This document shows, piece by piece, positions 13,730 to 20,269 of a DNA stretch of 22,318 nucleotides. The stretch comes from DASSFZ01 sp036514635 (GTDB lineage Bacteria > Chloroflexota > Anaerolineae > Fen-1058), in the NCBI GenBank assembly GCA_036514635.1, contig DATBWU010000113.1:1-22318 (forward strand), read 5' to 3'. The position numbers and the translations under genes are program-made. The number at the start of each line of letters is the position of its first letter. Within the stretch, counting starts at the first letter, position 1. A model generated the notes under the pieces. It did not search any database. It was not told the origin of the DNA and worked only from the letters and a program-made list of their open reading frames with translations.

Positions 13730-13805
13730 CACCGCAGACGCCGAAGGCGAGCCGAGCGCACAGAGCAGTTTGAGAAATCTCTGCGACCTCTGCATCTCTG
13801 CGGTG
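13730..13805. repeat. CACCGCAGAG-type hairpin element (degenerate)
   Basis: CACCGCAGA (13730-13738) and TCTGCGGTG (13797-13805) are perfect inverted ends of the stem. The right arm read in reverse is CACCGCAGAG, 8 nt, then GTCGCAGAG, the stem design seen in the elements at 7611, 8236 and 17640. The left arm is altered, and TCTCAAA/TTTGAGA (13723-13729 and 13769-13775) form another inverted pair. No target duplication is visible. It lies just after the rimO stop on the minus strand. Confidence 0.65.
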
Positions 13806-13836
13806 AAATCTCTCTCAATGAACCGCGCCAACTCGT

Positions 13837-15198
13837 CTAAACCATCACCGCAGCCTTCCGAATCTCAACCGCGCCGGTCAGGTCATAAGTCATCGCGCCG
13901 GTAATCTTCACCGGCACGAACTCGCCGATCGGCGCCTCGCCTTCTAAAATCACCATCCCGTCGATCTCCGGCGCGTCCCGATACGAGCGCCCCAGCGTCA
14001 ACCCGTCGCCCTGGCCTTCGATCAACACGTCGAGCGTCTTGCCGACCTGCGCTTGATTGCGCGCCAGCGCGATGTGCTGCTGCAACGCCATCAACCGATC
14101 GTAGCGCTCGTCCTTGACCTTCTGCGGCAGATGCCCCTCGGCGCGGGCCGACTCGGTCGTCGGCTCGTAGGAATACTTGAAGCAACCGACGCGATCGAAC
14201 TGCATATCCTCGACGAACCTCAGGAGCGCCTCGAACTCTTCCTCGGTCTCGCCGGGGTATCCGACGATGAACGTCGTGCGGATGGCGATGTCGGGCATCG
14301 CCGCGCGCAACTTGCCCAGCGTGCGATACACCCAGTCGATGTTGGCCGGGCGGCGCATACGCTTCAGTGTTTCCGGGTGGCCGTGCTGGAGCGGGATGTC
14401 CAGATAGTGGCAAATCTGCGGTCGCGTCGCCATCACCTCGATTAGCCGATCGCTGGCCGCGCCGGGGTAGGCATACATCAAGCGAATCCACTTCAGTTCG
14501 GGCGCGGCCTCACAGATCGATTCGAGCAGACCCGGCAACCCGTCCCTGATGCCGAGGTCGTGGCCGTAGTCGGTGGTGTCCTGCGCAATGAGGATCACTT
14601 CGCGCACGCCGTCTTTGACCAGCGCGCGCGCATCGGCGATGATCGATTCCGGCGGTCGGCTGACGGCGGTGCCCTTGATGAGCGGGATCGAACAAAAGGC
14701 GCACGGCCTGCGGCAGCCGTCGGCGATTTTGATATAGGCGCTGGCTCCGGCCACCGAGGCGCGCACGACGCCCGGCCCGGCGGGGTCCGCCCCGACGACC
14801 CTGGCTTCGTCGGGCAAGTGATACAGCGGCTCGGGATGCTTCCGCCCGCGCAGACGATCGACGAACTCGACGATGTCCATCCAGCGCCGTGTGCCGATCA
14901 CGCCATCGAGGCCGGGCACTTCTCGAGCCAGTTTCGGCCCCCACAGTTGCGATAGACAACCCGCCGCGATGAGCATCTGGTGCTTCGACTTGGACTCGGC
15001 CAGCTCGCGCAGCGAGCGAATCGACTCCTCGCGCGCCGGGCCGATAAAGCCGCACGTGTTGACGATGAGGATCGACGCCTCGCCCGGATCCGTCACGGCC
15101 CAATAGCCCGACCGATCGAGCAGCTGGGCCATGCTGTCCGAGTCGACCGTGTTCTTGCTGCAACCGAGTGAGAGCAGGTAATACTTGTTCAAAAACAC
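13837..15198 (-). CDS. rimO: Ribosomal protein uS12 methylthiotransferase
   Basis: The 453-aa radical-SAM enzyme adds a methylthio group to the beta-carbon of a conserved aspartate in ribosomal protein uS12. The N-terminal MTTase domain binds the auxiliary [4Fe-4S] cluster through C13 (LGCSKN), C49 (NTCGF) and C81 (AAGCLS). The radical-SAM cluster motif CRRPCAFC gives C162, C166 and C169, with PLIKG and GYPGETEEEF following, and a TRAM domain closes the protein (about 385-445). LGCSKNTVDSD distinguishes RimO from MiaB. GTG at 15198 is the likely start, only 4 bp after the rodZ-like stop, so the two genes are co-transcribed and probably coupled; the ribosome binding site is poor. Confidence 0.94.
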   Translation of the reverse strand: MFLNKYYLLSLGCSKNTVDSDSMAQLLDRSGYWAVTDPGEASILIVNTCGFIGPAREESIRSLRELAESKSKHQMLIAAGCLSQLWGPKLAREVPGLDGVIGTRRWMDIVEFVDRLRGRKHPEPLYHLPDEARVVGADPAGPGVVRASVAGASAYIKIADGCRRPCAFCSIPLIKGTAVSRPPESIIADARALVKDGVREVILIAQDTTDYGHDLGIRDGLPGLLESICEAAPELKWIRLMYAYPGAASDRLIEVMATRPQICHYLDIPLQHGHPETLKRMRRPANIDWVYRTLGKLRAAMPDIAIRTTFIVGYPGETEEEFEALLRFVEDMQFDRVGCFKYSYEPTTESARAEGHLPQKVKDERYDRLMALQQHIALARNQAQVGKTLDVLIEGQGDGLTLGRSYRDAPEIDGMVILEGEAPIGEFVPVKITGAMTYDLTGAVEIRKAAVMV

Positions 15199-15202
15199 GC
15201 TC

Positions 15203-16021
15203 TTACGGCGAAGGTGTGGGCGGTGTCTCAGGCGTGGATGGAATCGCGGTGGGTGCAGGCGTGACTTCTCCCTCGGCCCCCCACGCGCGGACGACGACGC
15301 GGTTGCGCGGCCCCAACACGCCGACCGGCTGGCCGTTCACATCCACCTCCAGCGCCGCGCCGTTGCCGGTCTCGACAATGATCTGCTGGTCGCCGTGCCA
15401 GGTCTGCGCCTGGCCCGGTTCAAGGATACCCTCGAACGCGGTGAGGCCGTCGTGTGACACGCGCACCCACACGTGCTCGTTCGATGTCAGCGTCAATGAT
15501 ACACCCGTGGTCGCGGCGATCGCCGGTGTGGCTTCAGGGGCCTGACTGATCGATAAGGGCGCGCTCGGAGGCAAGGTGGCGGTCGGAGCCGGCGCTTCGC
15601 CGCCGAAGGCGCGGATGAGCAGGAACCCGCCGATGGCGAACAAAAGGATCGTGCCGATGATGAGCACGGGCAGCGGCACGGGCAGCGGTGCCGGCGAGGG
15701 CGCAGGCGCGGGGCCGGATCGCGCCGGGACAACCGATCGGGTTGGAGCCGGTCGATTGGCTTCGGCGGTTCGCTGCCGTGCATCGGCTGCGCTGGCCACG
15801 CCGTCGAGCCGGGCCAGCAGGGTATCCGGATCAAGCCCGACGTGACCGGCATACGAGCGGACAAAACCGCGCGCCTGCACCGGGCCGGGCAGGTCCTCGA
15901 AGCGATTCGCTTCGATCGCCTCGAGGTAGATGCGCTTGATGCGCGTCGCCTTCTGAATCTGTTCCAGATTCAAGCCGCGCGCTTCTCGCGCTTGCTGCAA
16001 TTGACTGCCGATGTCACTCAT
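15203..16021 (-). CDS. rodZ: RodZ-like helix-turn-helix membrane protein
   Basis: The 272-aa protein has a cytoplasmic HTH_25 domain (about 3-75: IGSQLQQAREARGLNLEQI, then TRIKRIYLEAIE and the RGFVRSYAGHVGLD end), a Pro/Ala-rich linker, one membrane helix (about 117-139) and an extracytoplasmic beta-rich DUF4115-type domain (VSLTLTSNEHVWVRVSHDG to VNGQPVGVLG). It ends in a Pro/Thr tail. RodZ anchors MreB and helps maintain rod shape; no mreB is in this window, so the exact role is inferred. The ATG at 16021 is preferred over an in-frame TTG at 16036; neither has a clear ribosome binding site. Proximity to rimO is also known in Firmicutes. Confidence 0.82.
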   Translation of the reverse strand: MSDIGSQLQQAREARGLNLEQIQKATRIKRIYLEAIEANRFEDLPGPVQARGFVRSYAGHVGLDPDTLLARLDGVASAADARQRTAEANRPAPTRSVVPARSGPAPAPSPAPLPVPLPVLIIGTILLFAIGGFLLIRAFGGEAPAPTATLPPSAPLSISQAPEATPAIAATTGVSLTLTSNEHVWVRVSHDGLTAFEGILEPGQAQTWHGDQQIIVETGNGAALEVDVNGQPVGVLGPRNRVVVRAWGAEGEVTPAPTAIPSTPETPPTPSP

Positions 16022-16039
16022 GGTTCGGTTGTGCAAAGC

Positions 16040-16074
16040 AAAGCCATCGGCGAGCGCGGCGGGCCGATGGCTTT
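16040..16074 (-). terminator. Terminator-like hairpin between the zinc-ribbon and rodZ-like genes
   Basis: AAAGCCATCGGC (16040-16051) pairs perfectly over 12 bp with GCCGATGGCTTT (16063-16074). Read on the minus strand, the stem ends in GGCTTTGCTTT. It lies 19 bp past the zinc-ribbon stop and about 20 bp before the rodZ-like start. It may lower read-through from rplI into rodZ-rimO. Confidence 0.7.
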
Positions 16075-16093
16075 CCCATACCGGCGCAGAGGC

Positions 16094-16372
16094 TTACGCC
16101 CTCAGCAGGTCGCGCATATCGCCGTGGAACCGGCGCAGAAACCGCCGAAGCTCCTCCACCTCGGCGCGATCGATCGGTGTGTCGGGCGCGTCTTCGATCT
16201 GGGCCACGACCAGCCCGCGCGTCAAGCAGGTGTGGCACACGACATCCAGCAGCCATTCGTCCGGTCGTTGATCGAGCACGGCTACGTCGTCGGGATGGAA
16301 GGCTTGCCCACAGTGCGGGCAGCGCACGGTATCGATCAGGCGTTGGACGGCGGCGGCTTCCAGTGTCGTCAT
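16094..16372 (-). CDS. Zinc-ribbon protein of unknown function (92 aa)
   Basis: The small cytoplasmic protein has two CxxC knuckles, C18/C21 (RCPHCGQ) and C46/C49 (VCHTCL), as expected for a zinc ribbon. An acidic and helical tail (IDRAEVEELRRFLRRFHGDMRDLLRA) could mediate protein-protein contact. The ATG at 16372 lies 9 bp after the rplI stop, so it is the second gene of the rplI transcript; no strong ribosome binding site is visible. A link to translation is suggested only by its neighbours. Confidence 0.75.
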   Translation of the reverse strand: MTTLEAAAVQRLIDTVRCPHCGQAFHPDDVAVLDQRPDEWLLDVVCHTCLTRGLVVAQIEDAPDTPIDRAEVEELRRFLRRFHGDMRDLLRA

Positions 16373-16381
16373 CGTTGAACT

Positions 16382-16882
16382 TTAGGCTTCGGTGGTTTCT
16401 TCGAGCGCGATCTCGGCAGGTTCGGCGGTGGCTAGCAGATCGCGCTCGACCAGCACGTCGAAGGATGGGTTGAGATCGGTCGCCAGGTGCACACGCACGG
16501 GATGCAGGCCCAGACTGCGGATGGGTTCGCGCAGATCCAGCTTGCGCTTGTCAACGCTCACACCCACGACCTGCTCGAGCGTCTCGACGACCTGCTTCGG
16601 CGTGATGGACCCATACAACTTGCCGGCTTCGCTGGCGCGCGCCTTGAACTTCAACGTCACGCCCTTGAGTTTCTCCGAGACGGTCGTGGCCTCGGCGGCG
16701 AGTTGCGACTGGCGCTTTTCTTCAGCCTTGCGGATGGTCTCCGCCTGCTTCAGCGTGCCGGCTGAGGCGAAGACGGCCAGACCTTGCGGAATCAGATAAT
16801 TGCGCGCGTACCCGTCGGCCACCGACTTGACCGTGCCGGCCTTGCCGAGCTTCTCGACGTCGCGCGTGAGCAGCACCTTCAT
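16382..16882 (-). CDS. rplI: 50S ribosomal protein bL9
   Basis: The 166-aa protein is bL9, a two-domain component of the large subunit near the L1 stalk that helps keep the reading frame. The N-terminal domain carries the signature MKVLLTRDVEKLGKAG and VADGYARNYLIPQGLA. A long helix (LKQAETIRKAEEKRQ) leads to the C-terminal domain (FKARASEAGKLYGSIT, LDLREPIRSLGLHPVRVHL). A short acidic tail (EIALEETTEA) makes it a little longer than the E. coli protein (about 149 aa). The ATG at 16882 fits the universally conserved N-terminus; the frame is open upstream but crosses the promoter. It is usually beside rpsF/rpsR, which are not here. Confidence 0.95.
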   Translation of the reverse strand: MKVLLTRDVEKLGKAGTVKSVADGYARNYLIPQGLAVFASAGTLKQAETIRKAEEKRQSQLAAEATTVSEKLKGVTLKFKARASEAGKLYGSITPKQVVETLEQVVGVSVDKRKLDLREPIRSLGLHPVRVHLATDLNPSFDVLVERDLLATAEPAEIALEETTEA

Positions 16883-16921
16883 ATCTTCTATACACTCCCT
16901 GTACGATGTCTGAGCGGCGCT

Positions 16922-16951
16922 ATCATACCTCAGGTTGGGCGAGATCGTCAA
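16922..16951 (-). promoter_or_regulatory. Sigma70-type promoter of the rplI operon
   Basis: On the minus strand TTGACG (16946-16951) and TATGAT (16922-16927) are separated by 18 bp, close to the sigma70 consensus in sequence and spacing. The expected start of transcription is near 16915, about 33 nt before the bL9 start codon. It is the best promoter in the window. Confidence 0.85.
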
Positions 16952-17203
16952 ATCGTGCTGACCCTACTCGGCTCACCTGCGCTGCACCAAGCGGTGCACT
17001 GTTCCGACGGCTCAATGGGTGTTTCAAGGTGGTCGATGCAACGAATCTGCAACAGATAAACGGATACGACCCGTGCACTGGCACGTCCGTCGGAAATTCG
17101 TTTACGGGAGCACTGCACCCGCCGCAGGCGTGTGTTCGTTGCCCATCCGATGCATCGGTTCCTCACCTCCTTGAAATCCAGGAAGAGCGTTCAGAAAAAC
17201 CCT
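16952..17203. other. Intergenic region without a recognised gene
   Basis: Between the rplI promoter and the double-hairpin repeat I see no supported gene. There is a small TGCACC-AAGC-GGTGCA hairpin (16983-16998) and a 12-bp palindrome, CCGATGCATCGG (17147-17158). Short open frames exist but have no ribosome binding sites or family features. Confidence 0.5.
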
Positions 17204-17258
17204 GCTCACCGACCGCGTCCCCGCGGTCGGCGCGCCCGCGAGGACGCGGACTTTGAGC
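17204..17258. repeat. Double-hairpin repeat with GCTCA ends (copy 2, inverted)
   Basis: This is the reverse-oriented relative of 13096-13158: GCTCACCGACCGCGTCC at one end (17204-17220) and GGACGCGG...TTTGAGC at the other. GACCGCG-TCC-CCGCGGTC-like and CCGCG/CGCGG stems are preserved, while the connecting bases differ. Two copies 4 kb apart show that the unit is a dispersed element rather than a local terminator. Confidence 0.78.
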
Positions 17259-17294
17259 GAATGTGACATGGGTGAACTATGCACACAGGGGCTA

Positions 17295-17322
17295 TTGCGG
17301 AAAGGCGTGACTTTGGTATACT
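17295..17322 (+). promoter_or_regulatory. Promoter of the 96-aa gene
   Basis: TTGCGG (17295-17300) and TATACT (17317-17322) are separated by 16 bp. Transcription would begin near 17329, leaving a leader of about 25 nt that contains the GAGG ribosome binding site. Confidence 0.65.
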
Positions 17323-17353
17323 TCGATCAAACTGATTCAACGAGGTCAAGCGA

Positions 17354-17644
17354 ATGGCAGTGAACTCTGCGATCGATATGACTGAAGTGAAAGCTCGACG
17401 CAATAAGAAGGTGTCGGTGGTGGTGCGCTCGGCGCGACCGGCGTGGATCATCGATGTGAACGAGTACCCTGAGTCGCAGAGAATGGTGTTCGATCTGGTT
17501 TTCCGCCCGTATCCAGGCCGTGGCTGGTATCGACGCCGCTACGAATACGACGGTGAGGCCGACGTGCTGCATCATCGCGGCGAGGTCGGCATGCCCGAAT
17601 CCGAGCTCCGCACACTGCCGGCCGAAGCCGGGTTCCACTGGTGA
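17354..17644 (+). CDS. Conserved-looking small protein of unknown function (96 aa)
   Basis: The soluble protein has a basic start (EVKARRNKKVSVVVRSARP) and an aromatic and arginine-rich centre (VFRPYPGRGWYRRRYEYDG). It has no signal peptide, membrane segment or cysteine. GAGG at 17342-17345 precedes the ATG by 8 nt and a promoter lies upstream, so it is probably expressed on its own. The stop codon (17642-17644) falls inside the left end of the neighbouring mobile element (from 17640), so the native C-terminus may have been longer or different. Family not recognised. Confidence 0.65.
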   Translation: MAVNSAIDMTEVKARRNKKVSVVVRSARPAWIIDVNEYPESQRMVFDLVFRPYPGRGWYRRRYEYDGEADVLHHRGEVGMPESELRTLPAEAGFHW

Positions 17645-17749
17645 TTGCACACCAGTCGCTTTTTCACCGCAGAGGCGCAGAGGACGCTGAGAAAAACCTG
17701 GAATACTCTGCGCTCTCAGCGTCTCTGCGGTGAGATGTGTGTCATCACC
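17640..17749. mobile_element. MITE-like hairpin element with GGTGATTG/CATCACC ends
   Basis: The inverted ends begin GGTGATTGCACAC (17640) and, read inward from 17749, GGTGATGACACAC; they match the ends of the element at 8236-8344. The stem pairs CACCGCAGAG (17665-17674) with CTCTGCGGTG (17723-17732) and GACGCTGAGA (17683-17692) with TCTCAGCGTC (17714-17723), with 8 unpaired nt on the left arm only. No target duplication is visible. It fills the gap between the convergent 96-aa and glpD genes and supplies the stop codon of the former. Confidence 0.82.
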
Positions 17750-17757
17750 AGCCTCCC

Positions 17758-19389
17758 TCATCCGTTCCGAAACGCCCTCGCCCGCATCACCTGCTTCTCA
17801 TAGACCGCCATTTCGTGTTGCATACGCGCATCGTCCCAGCCCAAGCGTGCCCCCATGTCGGCGGCGATGAGGCCCGCCTGTAACAATGCCCCGTCATTCG
17901 TCTCATACATCAAGTGCGTGCGCCGCATCATGAAATCGCACAGCGTCATCGCCATTTCGTGCTCGACGGCGTAAGCCGCTTCAGCGCGCAGGTAGGGCAG
18001 GCCGGAGACGATCGGCTCGTTCGCGCCAAGTCGCAGCACTTTGGCAAGGTCTGCGCCGTAGGCCTCGACGAGGTGCCTGGCGACCTTCTCCGGCAGATCG
18101 GGCAAAACGATTTCGCCCGGCGCGGCAAGTGGCAGGTTGGGCGTCCGGCTGGACGCCTTGGGCGGCATCCCGAAGTCGCGGAGCAGTTTGGTCTGCACCC
18201 GATCGACCAACTGCTCGGCCATCGCGCGATGCGTCGTCAGTTTTCCCCCGGCGATGGTGATCAATCCCGATTGGCTTTCGACCATAGCGTGCTCGCGCGA
18301 TACCGCCGATGGACTGCCATCGTTGGCGGCGATGAGCGGGCGCACGCCCGCGTAGGCACTGATGACGTCCGGCTCGTCGACGCGCGCTTCGGGCATCAGG
18401 TCATGAACGCACTCCAGCAAGTAAGCGCAATCGGCCTGCGCAGCGGCGACCTCTTCCAGCGGCCCGGCGTAATCGGTGTCGGTCGTGCCGATGAGGGTGA
18501 AATCACCCCACGGGATGACGAACATGGCGCGATTATCGCACCGTGATCGCAGCACGATGCCGTGCTCGACCGGCAGTTTTTCGCGCGGCACGATCAGGTG
18601 CGCGCCTTTAGTCGGGCGCAGCATCGGGCGGCCGGCGGCGGCGTCGAGGCCCAGCACCCGATCGACCCACGGGCCGGCGGCGTTGACGACGGCGCGCGCC
18701 TTCACCTCGATTGCGTTGTTCGCCAACACGTCGCGCACCTGCGCGCCCATCACTTTGTTTCCGGCTTTGAGCAGGCCGACGGCCTCCGCGTAGTTGGCGG
18801 TGATCGCGCCGGCGTGATGCGCGGCTTTCGCGGTGAGCAGCGTCAGGCGTGCGTCGTTGGCCGTCGCGTCGTAGTAGTGACCCGCGCCAGCGACATCCGG
18901 CGTGACGATCAGCGGCTCAACTTGAGCCAGTTGCTGCGAGCGCAGCATTCGATGGACGGGTGTGCCGCGCCCACCCCGGATCGACATCAGGTCGTATAGC
19001 CACAGGCCGAGCGACAGGAGTCGATAGGGCGGATAGCGCCGTCGATAAACGGGGTAGATAAACGTCAGGGGCTTCACCACGCGCGCTGCATTTCGCAGCA
19101 GACGCGCACGCTCGGCGACGGATTCGCCGACCAGGCCGAACTGGTAGTGTTCGAGGTAGCGCAGGCCGCCGTGGATCAGTCGTGACGAGCGCGACGACGT
19201 GCCCGAAGCGAAGTCCTCTTTCTCGATCAGCGCAACGGTATAGCCGCGCAGTGCGGCATCGCGTGCAGCGGCCGTGCCGGTGATGCCGCCGCCGATGATC
19301 AAGATATCAAACCACTCACACGCCATGTGTTCCAGGTGCTCGACGCGCATCGAGGCGGAGAAAGGTCTGGGCGAAGGCGATTGGCTCAC
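17758..19389 (-). CDS. glpD: Aerobic glycerol-3-phosphate dehydrogenase (FAD)
   Basis: The 543-aa membrane-associated flavoenzyme oxidises sn-glycerol 3-phosphate to dihydroxyacetone phosphate and passes electrons to quinone. FDILIIGGGITGTAAARDAA (27-46) is the FAD dinucleotide-binding motif, followed by ASGTSSRSSRLIHGGLRYLE, VNAAGPWVD, IGTTDTDY and LITIAGGKLTTHRAMAE, all GlpD hallmarks, and a C-terminal helical DAO_C domain. The GTG at 19389 keeps the N-terminal FSASMR...M segment that Gram-positive GlpD proteins also carry before the Rossmann fold; ATG at 19326 is the alternative. No Shine-Dalgarno sequence is visible because a 4-bp repeat occupies the upstream gap. It is last of a minus-strand cluster whose AGPS-like member also relates to dihydroxyacetone phosphate chemistry. 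Confidence 0.93.
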   Translation of the reverse strand: MSQSPSPRPFSASMRVEHLEHMACEWFDILIIGGGITGTAAARDAALRGYTVALIEKEDFASGTSSRSSRLIHGGLRYLEHYQFGLVGESVAERARLLRNAARVVKPLTFIYPVYRRRYPPYRLLSLGLWLYDLMSIRGGRGTPVHRMLRSQQLAQVEPLIVTPDVAGAGHYYDATANDARLTLLTAKAAHHAGAITANYAEAVGLLKAGNKVMGAQVRDVLANNAIEVKARAVVNAAGPWVDRVLGLDAAAGRPMLRPTKGAHLIVPREKLPVEHGIVLRSRCDNRAMFVIPWGDFTLIGTTDTDYAGPLEEVAAAQADCAYLLECVHDLMPEARVDEPDVISAYAGVRPLIAANDGSPSAVSREHAMVESQSGLITIAGGKLTTHRAMAEQLVDRVQTKLLRDFGMPPKASSRTPNLPLAAPGEIVLPDLPEKVARHLVEAYGADLAKVLRLGANEPIVSGLPYLRAEAAYAVEHEMAMTLCDFMMRRTHLMYETNDGALLQAGLIAADMGARLGWDDARMQHEMAVYEKQVMRARAFRNG

Positions 19390-19398
19390 GAGTAACCC

Positions 19399-19464
19399 GG
19401 TTGGTTAGTTGGTTGGATGGTTAGTGGGATGGATGGTTCGTTGGCTGGTTTGTTAGTTGGGTGG
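19399..19464. repeat. TTGG/TTAG/ATGG 4-bp-period repeat
   Basis: About sixteen 4-bp words (TTGG, TTAG, ATGG, GTGG and variants) run through the glpD-ctaG gap and into the end of ctaG. The part from 19421 is translated as the last 14 residues of the CtaG-like protein (QLTNQPTNHPSH-type tail). The same repeat occurs inside the AGPS-like gene at 21509-21563. Confidence 0.88.
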
Positions 19465-20269
19465 CGGGTTGTCTGCCGGCCTGGTCTTCGCGGCGCATCC
19501 ACAGTGCGAAGACGATCGACAGTGCAGTGAAGTAGATCGCCCAGCCGGGGACCCACATGATGCCGCCCGCCGTCGCCTGATCACCCAGCACGCTGGTATC
19601 CCACAAACGCGGCGCTTGCGCGTAGGTCAGGTAGATGGGCTGTTGCGCGAAGGCGAACACCGCACCCAGGATGCCGCTGGGGATCACGTACAGGAACAAA
19701 TACAGCACCTGCGCCAGCGGATGAAAGCGCGGATACTGGCCCGCCGGATCGATGACTGAGTACCAGGCCATGCAGCCGGTGAGCATGAAGCACAGGTGCT
19801 CGGCGATGTGGACGATAGGGTCGCGCAGCGCGGCTTCGTATAGCGCCGGAAAGTGCCAGGCGATTAGCACAGCGTTGAAGGCGATGAAGGCCAATACCGG
19901 ATGCGTGAGGAATTTGACCAGCCCTCCGATGCGCAGCGAGTCGAGCACTCGCTGCATCATCCAGCGCGGGATGCCGAGCAGGATCAGCGGCGGCGCGACC
20001 ATCGCCAGCAGGATGTGCTGCACCATGTGCACCCAGAACAGAAACCGCTCGCCGATGTAGTCGATGGGCGACATGAGCGCGAGGGCGATGACGAACACAC
20101 CGGCGGCGAAGAATACCACGTGGCGACGGGTGATCGCTGTGCCCCACAGCCCGCGCCGATGAAGATAGAGCGTGGCGTAGGTGTACGCGCCGATCAGCGC
20201 AAGCAACCCGAGCACGATGCTGGGGTCGAAGCGCCAGACGTTGATGTCGATAGTTGACTGGGTAGGCAT
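19421..20269 (-). CDS. CtaG-like cytochrome c oxidase assembly membrane protein (caa3_CtaG)
   Basis: The 282-aa polytopic protein has about seven membrane segments. It carries the caa3_CtaG family pattern: FLFWVHMVQHILLAMVAPPL, ALMSPIDYIGERF, LIAWHFPALYEAAL, and HIAEHLCFMLTGCMAWYSVIDP with conserved histidines. In Bacillus, CtaG is needed to form active caa3 oxidase; it is unrelated to the Cox11-type copper chaperone that shares the symbol. No oxidase genes are in this window. The ATG directly follows the stop of the AGPS-like gene (TAGATG), with GGGGG overlapping that stop as ribosome binding site, so translation is coupled. The last residues (about 269-282) come from the 4-bp repeat. Confidence 0.85.
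   Translation of the reverse strand: MPTQSTIDINVWRFDPSIVLGLLALIGAYTYATLYLHRRGLWGTAITRRHVVFFAAGVFVIALALMSPIDYIGERFLFWVHMVQHILLAMVAPPLILLGIPRWMMQRVLDSLRIGGLVKFLTHPVLAFIAFNAVLIAWHFPALYEAALRDPIVHIAEHLCFMLTGCMAWYSVIDPAGQYPRFHPLAQVLYLFLYVIPSGILGAVFAFAQQPIYLTYAQAPRLWDTSVLGDQATAGGIMWVPGWAIYFTALSIVFALWMRREDQAGRQPATQLTNQPTNHPSH

Noticed and set aside
17646..17749. Simple bidirectional terminator between convergent genes
   Set aside because: The stem alone would fit, but the matching GGTGAT ends and shared design with 8236-8344 show it is a copy of a dispersed element; it may still act as a terminator.
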